A stretch of 64,000 nt of DNA from Candidatus Fermentibacteraceae bacterium. GTDB taxonomy: Bacteria > Fermentibacterota > Fermentibacteria > Fermentibacterales > JCC-6. The stretch covers positions 35,006 to 99,005 of the forward strand of contig JADGDO010000004.1 of assembly GCA_016744855.1 (NCBI GenBank), written 5' to 3'. Below are positions 9,414-19,435 of this stretch, in pieces (within the stretch, counting starts at the first letter, position 1; each line of letters opens with the position of its first letter). The position numbers and the translations under genes are program-made. The notes under the pieces are model-generated. The model worked only from the letters and a program-made list of their open reading frames with translations, did not search any database and had not been told where the DNA came from.

Positions 9414-10277
9414 ATGAAAATACTTGTTGATTCTGGAGTTGTTTTCCACGACGCTGAAATTCTCTCTCAATGCCTGTCGTCAAAGGGACATGAGGTTCTT
9501 CAGATCAAGGCAGAAGGCGACAATTTAGAGTCAGTTTTTGATGTGCTTGTTTCCTACGGTCCGCTTAGTGCTTCTTACGGGTCGCCTTTAGTCCGAGCTT
9601 TTTCCAGGCATTCCGGAAACTCTGTTTTTATTTTTCCCAGCAAATCTGCAATTCCTGTTGATTTTCCGCACCAATCTGCTGTAATTCCACAGTCGCTTGA
9701 TACCCGGATGTTTTCTACAGTTTCCAGGACAGGGACAGGGATCATTCTTGGTATGGGCAGTTTTGACCCTGCCTGCGGCCACAAAACTCTGGTAAAGGCA
9801 ATGCGTATGGTGAATTCCGATTACCGTGCAGTTATTGTCGGTGCTGAGGGCTACTATTCTACAAACCAGATGAATGAGTATGTCCGGAAGTTGGGATTGG
9901 GAAATAGGGTTTCTTTCTTCTGCGAAAGTGAGAATGTAAAGTTTGAGTCCTACGGTTTAGTTGATTTGGGCGTTATTACCAGCCTTAGCCACAGGGTTGT
10001 TTCATATCCTGCAATGGAATTAATGGCAAGGGGAATTCCGCTTCTTTCTTCCTCCTCTGGCGGATTGAATAGTCTTGTTAACGATGGAGTTACATGTCTT
10101 CTTCATTCTCCCGGAAACTGCAGCCAGCTTGCCCGTCAGATTAACCATCTTATAGATAACAGGGGTCTCGCTGAAATGCTCTCATCCAATGCACGTTCCT
10201 ACTGTGAGAAGCATCTTTCTTTTGATGTTGTTGGGACCCGGTGGACGGAAGAATTGGAACAACTTTGCTTTTCATGA
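9414..10277 (+). CDS. Glycosyltransferase (GT-B, family 4/1-like)
   Basis: 287 aa; KTLVKAMRMVNSDYRAVIVGAEG, SYPAMELMARGIPLLSSSSGGLNSLVNDGVTCLL. Confidence 0.8.
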   Translation: MKILVDSGVVFHDAEILSQCLSSKGHEVLQIKAEGDNLESVFDVLVSYGPLSASYGSPLVRAFSRHSGNSVFIFPSKSAIPVDFPHQSAVIPQSLDTRMFSTVSRTGTGIILGMGSFDPACGHKTLVKAMRMVNSDYRAVIVGAEGYYSTNQMNEYVRKLGLGNRVSFFCESENVKFESYGLVDLGVITSLSHRVVSYPAMELMARGIPLLSSSSGGLNSLVNDGVTCLLHSPGNCSQLARQINHLIDNRGLAEMLSSNARSYCEKHLSFDVVGTRWTEELEQLCFS

Positions 10278-10311
10278 TGTACACTATTTAAAGATAAATG
10301 AAAGGATTTGT

Positions 10312-11118
10312 ATGAAGTTTTCAATATTGATTGTTTTGGCTATGACTTTCTCTTGTTTTGCCTATGGCTCAACCTGGGATTGGGGAGAGTACACACGCAG
10401 GTATGAGGAAAATACGGCCTGGGGACCCGGAGAAAGACTTGTTTTCAGTGTTGAGTATGGAATCATCAAGGCAGGTACAGCAACACTTAGTGTTACGGGA
10501 CCCGTCGATCACGAAGGTCTTTTAGCCTATACGATTACAGCAGAAGCGAATTCTAATCCTGCTTTCAGCAGTTTCTTCGAAGTAAGAGACATCAATGAAG
10601 CACTTCTTGACATCGTTCAGCTCCACTCTCTCACCTACATGAAGAGCATCGAAGAAGGGGATTTTACCAGTAGAGAAGAAATGTATTTCGATCAGGAAGC
10701 AGGTCTTGCTTACTACCCCGAGGAGGAGGATCCTGAATTAGCTGAAATGCCCATTCCTCCACACGCACTGGATGTTCTCAGCGCTTTTTACTACGCAAGA
10801 ATCCAGCCACTCGAGCCCGGTGGTAATTTTTGTATCGATGTGCATGTCGATAATGATAATTATCCCATGGAAGTTAGAGTTCTCGAGCGTGAGAGAATTC
10901 GTACAAGAGCAGGCAGTTTTGAGTGTATTCAACTGCAGCCAGTTTTACGGGGTGATGGTATTTTCAAGCAGCAAGGTGAGATATTTATATGGGTAACAGA
11001 TGATGAGAGGCACATGCCTGTTCTTATGAGTGCTTCAATTATTATCGGCGAGATAACCTGCATGTTGGAAGACTATACTGCAGGTACTCCTCTGGTAGTT
11101 GAGAACCCGTTTCAATGA
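10312..11118 (+). CDS. DUF3108 domain-containing secreted protein
   Basis: Likely start ATG 10312 (signal peptide MKFSILIVLAMTFSCFAYG); GERLVFSVEYGIIKAGTATLSV typical of DUF3108. Confidence 0.75.
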   Translation: MKFSILIVLAMTFSCFAYGSTWDWGEYTRRYEENTAWGPGERLVFSVEYGIIKAGTATLSVTGPVDHEGLLAYTITAEANSNPAFSSFFEVRDINEALLDIVQLHSLTYMKSIEEGDFTSREEMYFDQEAGLAYYPEEEDPELAEMPIPPHALDVLSAFYYARIQPLEPGGNFCIDVHVDNDNYPMEVRVLERERIRTRAGSFECIQLQPVLRGDGIFKQQGEIFIWVTDDERHMPVLMSASIIIGEITCMLEDYTAGTPLVVENPFQ

Positions 11119-12029
11119 TTTCAAATGAGCTAAAACATCACCTGGAGGCAACTGTTGAGAAGCTTGCGTCCATTGGAATTTCCGTTGCCGAGAAGAAAGA
11201 GTTGCCCTACGGGATCCAACTGACCCTTTCGGGTAATGAAACCTCCTGCAAAATCAACCTCTATCATTCCCGTAAGAAGGGTAATTCAGTTGTCCAAGCA
11301 GGTGGAGACAAATCCCTTCTCAATGTAATATTCAAACAGCGTTCTAGCACTTTGGAACCTACTGTAAGTATTCCTCAAGGCATCCGTGCGGGAAGTGACG
11401 AAGCAGGTAAGGGGGAATATTTTGGCCCCTTGGTTGCAGCAGCTGTGGCCTGCGATCAGTCAACCGCAAGAAAACTGGTTGAACTGGGAGTTGCCGATTC
11501 AAAGAAGCTCTCTGCAGGAAAGATTCGAGAATTGTACGAAAAGATAACGATAATGGGTGATGTCAAATATGCTGTATGTTCAATTTTACCAAGAGAATAC
11601 AACAGGCTATTTTCTGTTTTTCAGCAGAAAAAAAGGAACAGTCTTGACATTTTGGCAATGACTCATGGCAAAGCTTTTAAGCAGCTGCTATCTGATGGAA
11701 CAGATCCAGGGTACATAGTTATTGATAAATTCTGTGAGATGGGAAGGCTTCGCCCCTGGCTTCCTGAGCTCGCAGCTGAGGTGGAACTCAGGGTTCGAGC
11801 TGAGGACTCCGAACCATCAGTTGCCGCGGCATCCATTATTGCAAGAAGTGTTTATCTTGATGAGTTAGCAAGACTGTCGAGCTCATGCGGAGTTAATCTC
11901 AAGCCCGGTGCCGGTGCCGGAGTGGATGCTATCGGGAGAACACTGGTTGCTCTAAAGGGCGAAGCTATTCTGCTTGATACTGCCAAAGTCCACTTCGCAA
12001 ATACAGGCAAGATAACAAGGAGGCCTTGA
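11115..12029 (+). CDS. rnhC: Ribonuclease HIII
   Basis: 304 aa; N-terminal TBP-like domain plus RAGSDEAGKGEYFGPLVAAAVAC and AEDSEPSVAAASIIAR. Confidence 0.9.
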   Translation: MISNELKHHLEATVEKLASIGISVAEKKELPYGIQLTLSGNETSCKINLYHSRKKGNSVVQAGGDKSLLNVIFKQRSSTLEPTVSIPQGIRAGSDEAGKGEYFGPLVAAAVACDQSTARKLVELGVADSKKLSAGKIRELYEKITIMGDVKYAVCSILPREYNRLFSVFQQKKRNSLDILAMTHGKAFKQLLSDGTDPGYIVIDKFCEMGRLRPWLPELAAEVELRVRAEDSEPSVAAASIIARSVYLDELARLSSSCGVNLKPGAGAGVDAIGRTLVALKGEAILLDTAKVHFANTGKITRRP

Positions 12030-12147
12030 CCTGACGGGATTTGATTGAGATAATTGCGAAGATTTGGGCCAGAAGGTCCATGATTCAGGGGTGGATCAAA
12101 AAACATGCAATCTGTTATTGAAACTTGAAAATCCGGAGGGATTACAA

Positions 12148-12477
12148 ATGAGATTTTTCGCAATCGCTACACTGGTTCTTGCTATGGCAATTTTTGGAAT
12201 GGGTTGTGGCGAAGCCACAGATGAAGCAGCTCCTGTAGAAGAAGAAGTTGTTGAAGAAGTTGCTCCAGTAGAAGAAGTTGCCCCAGTAGAAGAAGTAGTT
12301 GTTGAAGAAGTAGTTATTGAAGAAGTTATCGAGGGCGAAGAAGTTATCGCTGAGGGCGAAGAGATGCTTGAAGAAGCCGAAGAAATGCTTGAAGAAGCTG
12401 AAGAAATGATCGAAGAGGGCGAAGAGCTTATCGAAGATGGCGAAGAGCTTATCGAAAACGTCGGAGACGTTCTTTAG
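12148..12477 (+). CDS. Highly acidic Glu-rich repeat lipoprotein
   Basis: Likely start ATG 12148 after RBS GGAGGG; signal peptide/lipobox MRFFAIATLVLAMAIFGMGC then VEE(V)n and five (EExLEEx) heptads; strong terminator downstream. Confidence 0.75.
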   Translation: MRFFAIATLVLAMAIFGMGCGEATDEAAPVEEEVVEEVAPVEEVAPVEEVVVEEVVIEEVIEGEEVIAEGEEMLEEAEEMLEEAEEMIEEGEELIEDGEELIENVGDVL

Positions 12478-12498
12478 TATTTCCAGTTAAAGTTTATT

Positions 12499-12529
12499 TG
12501 GGACGGCTTTTTGGCCGTCCCTTTTTTTG
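12499..12529 (+). terminator. Rho-independent terminator
   Basis: gggacggc-ttttt-ggccgtccc followed by TTTTTTT. Confidence 0.9.
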
Positions 12530-12672
12530 TAATGATAGCAGCATATGGTGTTTACAGCTATACTCTACCTTAATTAATCCGTATTCCTTTAACTTGACTT
12601 TCTTCGCCACTTTGCATACAGAAATCCCGGCAGTATTATCAACTCCTAGTTAAACTATCGGGAGGTTTACGG

Positions 12673-15600
12673 ATGATCCGGCTGATTCCTTCATTTATCA
12701 TTGACCAATTAAAGAATGAGAACTGTAATGGTGAGTTCAAAGCAACAACTGTCTTCGTAGATATTGTAGGATTCACATCGATGACACAAGCTCTGATGGC
12801 GAATGGTAAAGAGGGCGCTGAAGTTCTTGCTGATTCAATTAACGCAGTATTTTCACCGGCAATTCAAGCAATTAGCATAAGTGGCGGGTTTGTTTCATCA
12901 TTTGCAGGAGATGCTTTTACAGCTATTTTTCCTGATGAATCAGTTTCAATAAATCAATCTCTTTCAGCTGCTCTTCGTTTGCAGAAGATCTTCCATGGCC
13001 AGGAGGCACAGCTGACAAAGTTCGGTTTGTTCAAATTGTCTGTTCGAATCGGTATGTCTCATGGCTCTGTTTCCTGGGGAATCTATCCCAGCCGTATCCA
13101 GAGCAGTTACTATTTCAGCGGGACTGCTATTCTTGCTTCAAAACAAAGTGAAATAGCTGCAGCCAACGGTGAAGTTATTGTCGACAGTCAGATAATCTCA
13201 CGGGCAGGTGAACTTGAAGGTTTTTTTGTTCAAAACAAGACCGGCAGTTATCACACTCTTCTTGCTCTTCCACCGGTAGCATACCTTCTATCAGTAGGCG
13301 ATATTTCTGATGCCGATTCTTTCCTTCAGAATTCATTTATCCCGGAAGAAATTCTCAAACTGAGCAGCAGAGGAGAGTTCCGGGATATAGTTTCATGCTT
13401 CATCTCATTCTCTACAGAAGGAGATTTAGAGGAGAAAGTTACCCGCGTGATTAGACTTGCTGATAGTTTCGGAGGGTATTTCAACAAAATTGACATCAGT
13501 GGTAGAAAAGGATCAATACTGGTTCTTTTCGGAGCACCGCGCAATCCCGGGAATCTTTACAATCGCGCTATAAATTTCGCGCTTTCTGTAAATGAAATTA
13601 GCTCGATAGAAGCCTGTATCGGATTAACATATGGAACTGCATTTACGGGTTTCGTCGGCAGTGAGTTGTTCTGTGAGTATACCGCTCTCGGATCTGTTGT
13701 GAACCTCTCCGCCCGATTTACAGAGAGAAATGAGCCTAATGCTATTTACACTGATTATGCTGTGTCAAAACAAGCAGGGTTACGCTTCGAAATCCATGAG
13801 TTAATGCCGGAGAGATTCAAAGGGTTTTCCGGGGTGATTCCTGTATACAGCTTAATCGGGAAAAAAGGAAATGCACATTTCTCATTTTCTGCATGTCAAC
13901 TAGTAGGACGACTTCCTGAGTTGCATAAATTAACCAAGTTGATTCAACCGCTTTACGAATGCAGATTCGCTGGTGTCGTTTATCTTTACGGCAATCCGGG
14001 TGTTGGCAAATCAAGGCTTGTAAATGAACTAGTTCAACAGCATAGATTCCGGACAGCTGTAATGCAGACTGACAGTATTTTAAGAAAGGCTTTGAACCCC
14101 TTTGCATATTTCTTCAACCTGTATTTCGAGTTGAGTTCCAGTTCTTCGCCCGAGAATAGAGCTGCTGGATTCGGGAAGAAATATCTTCAGCTGATCAGGC
14201 AAATAGAGGATTTACCCGTCAAGATTCTGTCATCCACAAGGCGAATCGGACTTCTGAAGGAACTCAGCAGGGTAGAATCAGTAATCAGTGCCATTGTTGG
14301 AGTGTTTCAAGATGGGTCAATTTATGATGTCATAGACCCTCAGGACAGAGCTGTTGCAACAGAACAGGCGATCAAGGTTTTTTTTAAAGCTTTGAGTTTG
14401 ACTGAACCTCTAATTCTTCTTATTGAAGATATCCAGTGGCTCGACTCTGCTTCAATAGACGTTATTAAAATGCTAACTCGAAGCATTGAGAGATATCCGT
14501 TAATCGTTATTGCAAGTAGCCGATTTAATGATGATGGCTCGAAACCGGAGTTACAACTGGATGATTCTGTTCCAAGGCATTCAATGGTTCTCAGTGGTTT
14601 ATCTGATACAGCGTCAAGAGAGCTTATCGAAGATTGTCTAGCCGGGAAAATAGATGACGAGTTGGCAGAATACTTTCAGTCGCGCACACAGGGGAACCCT
14701 TTCTATACAGAACAATTCTGTCTTTACCTTCTTGAAAGCCGGAGTATCACTTTGCAAGAAGATTGTTACATTCTGGAGAGGGAGTCAGCTGATATTCCAG
14801 CCGATATCAACATGATTCTTATTGCCCGTATTGATCGGTTGTCTTCTGAGTTAAAAGAAACTGTACAAATCGCATCAGTTCTTGGTAGAGAATTTGAAGT
14901 GCATGTTTTGAAAACCCTGATAAGACTTCTACGAGCAACGGCTGACAGCAATGCCCCGGTCGGATCAATAGACTCAGAAATTTCTCCCCTGATTCAGATG
15001 GTGGAAGAACAAAAAATCTGGTCGGCTCTCAGTGAAATACGATACATCTTCAATCATGTTCTTTTAAGAGATGCAGTGTACGATATGCAGCTGAGAACCC
15101 GATTGCGGTTAATTCATAAACTTGCGGGAGATGCTATTGCAGAGCTCTATACCGATCTTGAAACAACATTCGTTGACTGCGCATTTCATTACGAGCAAGC
15201 GGAAGACTGGCAAAATGCAATGGAGTACTGTGCAAGGGCCAGCGAGCACTTCAGAGAATCTGTCAGGTACGATGATGCCTTAACCTACTCATCGAAAGCT
15301 CTTTCTCTCTCCCTTGAAATATCAGGAGAGAGGCACCAGAGAACAGCCGATTTATATAACTCCATTGGAAGAGTTTATCATGAAAAATCGGAATATGATA
15401 CAGCTTTATCATTTCACCGAAAGGCTTTGCAAATCAGAAAAGAATTACTGGGAGAAAAGCATACTTCTACCGCTGAATCATACAACTATATCGGAGAGGC
15501 ATATCTGCGAAACGGTCTCTATGACACAGCATTGGAGTACCACAACAAAGCCCTTGCTATCAGGAGCGATCTTCTGAGTGAAAAAAATGTTTTTTCTGCA

Positions 15601-16449
15601 ACCACTTTCAGCAATATTGGAGAAGTTTACTGGAAAAAGGGTATCTTTGGCAAAGCATTGAAGTATCATGAAAAAGCTCTTTCGATCAGGAAGGAAATTG
15701 TGGGGGAGATTCACCCTTCTGTTGCAACTTCCTACAACAATTTGGGGCTGGTTCACTCAGACAAGGGCGACTATGACCTTGCACTTGCCTTTTACGATAA
15801 AGCCCTGGCTATACAGAAAAAATTGCTGGGTGATAACCATCCCGATACGGCCGCATCTTACAGCAATATTGGAATGATTCACTGGAGAAAGAAGGATTAC
15901 GACACTGCTCTGCTGCTAATCAACAGGGCACTTTCTATACAGATAGAGCTGCTTGGCGAAAAGCAATGGTATGCTTCGACTTCCTATAACAACATTGGGT
16001 CGGTTCATTATGAGAGGAAAGAATACGATACTGCTCTCGAGTTTTACAACAAAGCTCTTGCAATTCAGAAGGAATTACTCGGGGAGAAACACTGGTACAC
16101 AGCAACTGCTTACAGTAACATAGGCTCAGTCTATTACAGTAAGAAAGACAATGACATGGCCTTGGATTTTTACAAGAAGGCCCTCTCTATTCAAAAGTAT
16201 CACCAGGGCAAAAAGCATCCTGATACAGCCCTATCTTATTATTGCGTAGGTCTTGTCTTAAGGGACATGGGTGACAATGAGGATGCGCTGAACAATTTCA
16301 ACAAGGCACTCTCTATTCAGAAAGAATTACTGGGTTCTGAGCATCCCCACACAGTCATGTGTATTAAGAGCATAGCTGATATTTATCGCAGAATCGGTGA
16401 TGTTGACAAGGCAGATCCTATCTCCAAAGAAACAGACAGTGTTGAGTAA
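12673..16449 (+). CDS. Adenylate/guanylate cyclase-domain protein with second cyclase-like domain, AAA/STAND-type NTPase and C-terminal kinesin-light-chain-type TPRs
   Basis: 1258 aa; cyclase 1 TTVFVDIVGFTSMTQAL...GGFVSSFAGDAFTAIF; cyclase-like 2 ACIGLTYGTAFTGFVGSELFCEYTALGSVVNLSARF; Walker A YGNPGVGKSRL, Walker B ILLIEDIQWLD; nine 42-aa TPR units. Confidence 0.9.
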   Translation: MIRLIPSFIIDQLKNENCNGEFKATTVFVDIVGFTSMTQALMANGKEGAEVLADSINAVFSPAIQAISISGGFVSSFAGDAFTAIFPDESVSINQSLSAALRLQKIFHGQEAQLTKFGLFKLSVRIGMSHGSVSWGIYPSRIQSSYYFSGTAILASKQSEIAAANGEVIVDSQIISRAGELEGFFVQNKTGSYHTLLALPPVAYLLSVGDISDADSFLQNSFIPEEILKLSSRGEFRDIVSCFISFSTEGDLEEKVTRVIRLADSFGGYFNKIDISGRKGSILVLFGAPRNPGNLYNRAINFALSVNEISSIEACIGLTYGTAFTGFVGSELFCEYTALGSVVNLSARFTERNEPNAIYTDYAVSKQAGLRFEIHELMPERFKGFSGVIPVYSLIGKKGNAHFSFSACQLVGRLPELHKLTKLIQPLYECRFAGVVYLYGNPGVGKSRLVNELVQQHRFRTAVMQTDSILRKALNPFAYFFNLYFELSSSSSPENRAAGFGKKYLQLIRQIEDLPVKILSSTRRIGLLKELSRVESVISAIVGVFQDGSIYDVIDPQDRAVATEQAIKVFFKALSLTEPLILLIEDIQWLDSASIDVIKMLTRSIERYPLIVIASSRFNDDGSKPELQLDDSVPRHSMVLSGLSDTASRELIEDCLAGKIDDELAEYFQSRTQGNPFYTEQFCLYLLESRSITLQEDCYILERESADIPADINMILIARIDRLSSELKETVQIASVLGREFEVHVLKTLIRLLRATADSNAPVGSIDSEISPLIQMVEEQKIWSALSEIRYIFNHVLLRDAVYDMQLRTRLRLIHKLAGDAIAELYTDLETTFVDCAFHYEQAEDWQNAMEYCARASEHFRESVRYDDALTYSSKALSLSLEISGERHQRTADLYNSIGRVYHEKSEYDTALSFHRKALQIRKELLGEKHTSTAESYNYIGEAYLRNGLYDTALEYHNKALAIRSDLLSEKNVFSATTFSNIGEVYWKKGIFGKALKYHEKALSIRKEIVGEIHPSVATSYNNLGLVHSDKGDYDLALAFYDKALAIQKKLLGDNHPDTAASYSNIGMIHWRKKDYDTALLLINRALSIQIELLGEKQWYASTSYNNIGSVHYERKEYDTALEFYNKALAIQKELLGEKHWYTATAYSNIGSVYYSKKDNDMALDFYKKALSIQKYHQGKKHPDTALSYYCVGLVLRDMGDNEDALNNFNKALSIQKELLGSEHPHTVMCIKSIADIYRRIGDVDKADPISKETDSVE
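15270..16410 (+). repeat. Approximately nine 126-bp coding repeats encoding 42-aa TPR units
   Basis: Recurrent YDTALeyynKALaIqkeLLGeKHpdTAtSYnNIGsVyy(r)K at 42-aa spacing. Confidence 0.85.
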
Positions 16450-16455
16450 CTTTTT

Positions 16456-18336
16456 TTACAATCCAGATATCCCACCTATCAGGTCATTCATTGCGGCGGG
16501 ATTTGATTGATTCTTCATTCCGGGCAGGCACTGTGAAATAAATTTAGGTTTTGAATGATCTTCCTTCAGTGCTCCAAAAATATCAAATTCAGTCGACTTG
16601 CCGAATGAAATCAGATCCCCTCCTGTAGCATGGGCAATGAATCTTCCAAGCCTTCTTCCAGGGGAGCTTTCAACAAACTTAAGATTGCTCTGTACCGGGT
16701 CTACAATAAGCACCGGAATCCCCTGTCTACCGAGGTGTACTGCCTGTTTCCTTACCCTGTTGTAGATGTCAGAATTCCAGATGTCTCCGACCGGGACCGG
16801 TTCCGGGTAACAGTCCGATACAAGGATTACGAAGCTCTTTTCCGCATTTGACTTTGAAATTCTCCGTAATTCAGCTGCCGAGAGGGAGAGGAGTTCATCA
16901 ATCGGGCTAGTCCCCTGAGGTTGCAGTTCACTGATTCTGCCGAAGACCCTCAATCTGTTTCTTACTGGAGGGAAGAGAACAACAGGCCTTCCATTCCTTA
17001 TCGCAGAAAGACCAACCCTTGAAGACTGATCAAAGACATTGTTGAAAAGACCATCAAGCATTACTCCCAGATCCCGGAGGTATTCCTGTGATGATCTGCT
17101 ACCATCAATTGCAAGCATACAAACGGCTCTTGGTTTGGAAGATTTTTCCCATTTCCGCCAGTGCTGTTTTTTCAAAGGCATAAAAGGCAGTTTCTCTCCT
17201 GCTTTCGCAGCTGCTCGTACTGACAAGAGAGGATTGATTTCCTTGAAGTCATTTGTGTGAACAGCTCTGATAGGTCTGCCCATGATCGGATCTTTTATCA
17301 TCCTGGAGGAACTTTTTGTTCTTCCTGACCCTGAAGTACCCAGGGAAGATGAAAATTTCCCGACCTCTCTAAAGAACTTGTTTCTCATTGCACGGGAGAG
17401 GCCTCCGAGTATTCCTGCACTTTTCCCTTCGTAAAGAATTTCCATACCGGTTGTAGTTGAATCGGTGCTTCTTATTGAAGCAAAGACCTGAGAGAGGATA
17501 TTATCGGTAAGCTCCTGCATACTTCTTGATGCGATATTCTTCTCTCCACGGCGAGCCATCTCAACAGCATATTTCACTGATTTGCTGATTTCCAGAGATT
17601 CAGGTTGTGCCCCGTTTGATCCACTGGATCGGTGACCTAAAGCCAGTGGAGCAACAATATTGAGATGATGACCTGAGACTTCCTTCTCTCCCAGAAGAGC
17701 CGCAAGAGCAATACTGCTTCTGAACAAAGACAATTCACCCCGGTGCCCCTGCACCTGCAAAGAAGAGCATGTGAATGCGCAAGCCTTGAGGAACCAGCCG
17801 GGAACCCTTACTTCCCCTATGTATCTCCGGGCCTTCAGAGCAGTTTCCAACAGATCCGAGGGCTTTGAAGAAGAGAAATGTGCAGCAAGCACCCCCAGTC
17901 TTTCAGCGGGACATAACAATGTCTTAAGAAGAGCAGATAACCCGAAATTGTCAAGTAGTCTTCCCCGGATATCTCCGGTCAGAGAAACTGTGCCTAGAAC
18001 TGGCTTTGCTGATTCAAGAACCATGTCTTGAATGTTGTCTCTGAACAGATCGAGATGTTCCATTATGAGTATGCTGTTTGAGCTGTTCTGTATGAGCCCT
18101 TTTCTTTTTCGAAGCTGACCCTCGGCCAGGAGTGCTGTGAGATCAATACCACCAGCTAGAGCTTCTGGATCGACGCCCAGTGGAATTCTCACAGAATCTA
18201 TGTACAATTCGGTTTCGTTTATCAACTCGCTTTTACCGGTGCCGGAGGATCCCCGGAGAAGAACACCACCGATCAAAGGATCAGTAACCAGAAGTGCAGT
18301 TGCTAGGGCAGCATTTGCCTGGTGAAGAGGGATCAA
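16456..18336 (-). CDS. Magnesium chelatase subunit D-like protein (AAA plus VWA)
   Basis: 626 aa; GVLLRGSSGTGKSELI, VWA-like CMLAIDGSRSSQEYLRDLGVMLDGLF, overlaps the chelatase I-like gene. Confidence 0.8.
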   Translation of the reverse strand: MIPLHQANAALATALLVTDPLIGGVLLRGSSGTGKSELINETELYIDSVRIPLGVDPEALAGGIDLTALLAEGQLRKRKGLIQNSSNSILIMEHLDLFRDNIQDMVLESAKPVLGTVSLTGDIRGRLLDNFGLSALLKTLLCPAERLGVLAAHFSSSKPSDLLETALKARRYIGEVRVPGWFLKACAFTCSSLQVQGHRGELSLFRSSIALAALLGEKEVSGHHLNIVAPLALGHRSSGSNGAQPESLEISKSVKYAVEMARRGEKNIASRSMQELTDNILSQVFASIRSTDSTTTGMEILYEGKSAGILGGLSRAMRNKFFREVGKFSSSLGTSGSGRTKSSSRMIKDPIMGRPIRAVHTNDFKEINPLLSVRAAAKAGEKLPFMPLKKQHWRKWEKSSKPRAVCMLAIDGSRSSQEYLRDLGVMLDGLFNNVFDQSSRVGLSAIRNGRPVVLFPPVRNRLRVFGRISELQPQGTSPIDELLSLSAAELRRISKSNAEKSFVILVSDCYPEPVPVGDIWNSDIYNRVRKQAVHLGRQGIPVLIVDPVQSNLKFVESSPGRRLGRFIAHATGGDLISFGKSTEFDIFGALKEDHSKPKFISQCLPGMKNQSNPAAMNDLIGGISGL

Positions 18337-19424
18337 TTTTTACTCTCCAGGCTTTCACGCCAGTTCCAGATTTTACCGGCATCTTTGCCTTTACCGTAGT
18401 TGGAGTAACCGGTTTGGAGGGCTTTCAGTATCTCATTTTTGTCTGGAGCACTTTTCAGACCGCCTTCTCGGGTTCTGTGGCTCACACACATAGGTGCTAC
18501 TTTTTTAAGGCATTCAAACGTTACACTACTTTTGTTGTCAAAAGCCGCTAAAGCCCTTGCAGCTCTAAGTGTTACTATATCAGCTCTCTGCCCATCAAGG
18601 CCCATTCCCGCCATTGCTGCAGCAACGGTTCCGAGCATTCCCAACGGTAGATCAACCGAAGACAGTTTTGTACGGGCAAGGCTAATGCTATTTCGAAGGG
18701 ATTCGTTCTGTTTTGAAAAAACCCTATTGAAATCGATTGGGCTTTCGCCGTATGCAAGCACTCTCTGCACTATTTCAATTCTTTTATCCGGTTCATCGAT
18801 GGTTTCAATCGATACGCTGAGAGCAAAACGATCGAGTATCTGTGGTCTCAGTCTGCCTTCCTCCGGGTTCATGGTTCCGAGAAGAATGAATTTTGCAGGA
18901 TGTGTTACAGAAATATTGTCTTTCTCCACAGAGTTAACGCCGGAAGCAGCACAGTCAAGAATGTTATCTGCGATGTTATCCGGTAGCAGATTTACCTCAT
19001 CGATGTAGAGTACCTGATTGTTAGCTGCTGCCAGTAGTCCTGGCTCGAACTCAATTTTTCCCTCCCTGAGAAGACTATCCATTTTAACAGCACCCAGCAG
19101 GCTGTCCTGATCGGCACCGAGAGGAACATTAACAAGTTCAGGTTTTAACTCAAAAGAGTTTCCTGGGTTTGCTTTGCAATCAGGGCACATGAGAGCGCCA
19201 TCTGGCAGGCAGTGGTATGAGCAATGATTCACCTTAACTGCGGGAAGAATCTGTGGCATTGCTCTTACAAGGGTTGATTTACCAGTGCCTTTCTGGCCCG
19301 TGAGTAAAACACCTCCCATGCCGGGATCTATCGCTAAAAGGATTAGAGCAAGTTTTGCATCACTCTGACCAACAATACCGGAGAATGGGTAGGAAGAAGA
19401 AATTTCCACAGCCAAAACCTCCAT
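18333..19424 (-). CDS. Magnesium chelatase ATPase subunit I-like protein
   Basis: 363 aa; PFSGIVGQSDAKLALILLAIDPGMGGVLLTGQKGTGKSTLVRAM, LYIDEVNLLPDNIADNILDCAASGVNSVEKDNISVTHPAKFILLGTMNPEEGRLRPQILDRFALSV. Confidence 0.9.
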   Translation of the reverse strand: MEVLAVEISSSYPFSGIVGQSDAKLALILLAIDPGMGGVLLTGQKGTGKSTLVRAMPQILPAVKVNHCSYHCLPDGALMCPDCKANPGNSFELKPELVNVPLGADQDSLLGAVKMDSLLREGKIEFEPGLLAAANNQVLYIDEVNLLPDNIADNILDCAASGVNSVEKDNISVTHPAKFILLGTMNPEEGRLRPQILDRFALSVSIETIDEPDKRIEIVQRVLAYGESPIDFNRVFSKQNESLRNSISLARTKLSSVDLPLGMLGTVAAAMAGMGLDGQRADIVTLRAARALAAFDNKSSVTFECLKKVAPMCVSHRTREGGLKSAPDKNEILKALQTGYSNYGKGKDAGKIWNWRESLESKN

Positions 19425-19435
19425 CTTCGGGTTTC

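Noticed and set aside
12594-12622. Possible sigma-70 promoter TTGACT-N17-TACAGA upstream of the cyclase gene
   Set aside because: The -35 is reasonable but the -10 matches poorly; not strong enough to list as a feature.
15314-15577. Small + and - ORFs inside the cyclase/TPR gene
   Set aside because: Out-of-frame by-products of the 126-bp repeat; the main frame is clearly coding.
18439-19008. 189-aa + strand ORF
   Set aside because: Shadow ORF antisense to the Mg-chelatase I-like gene.
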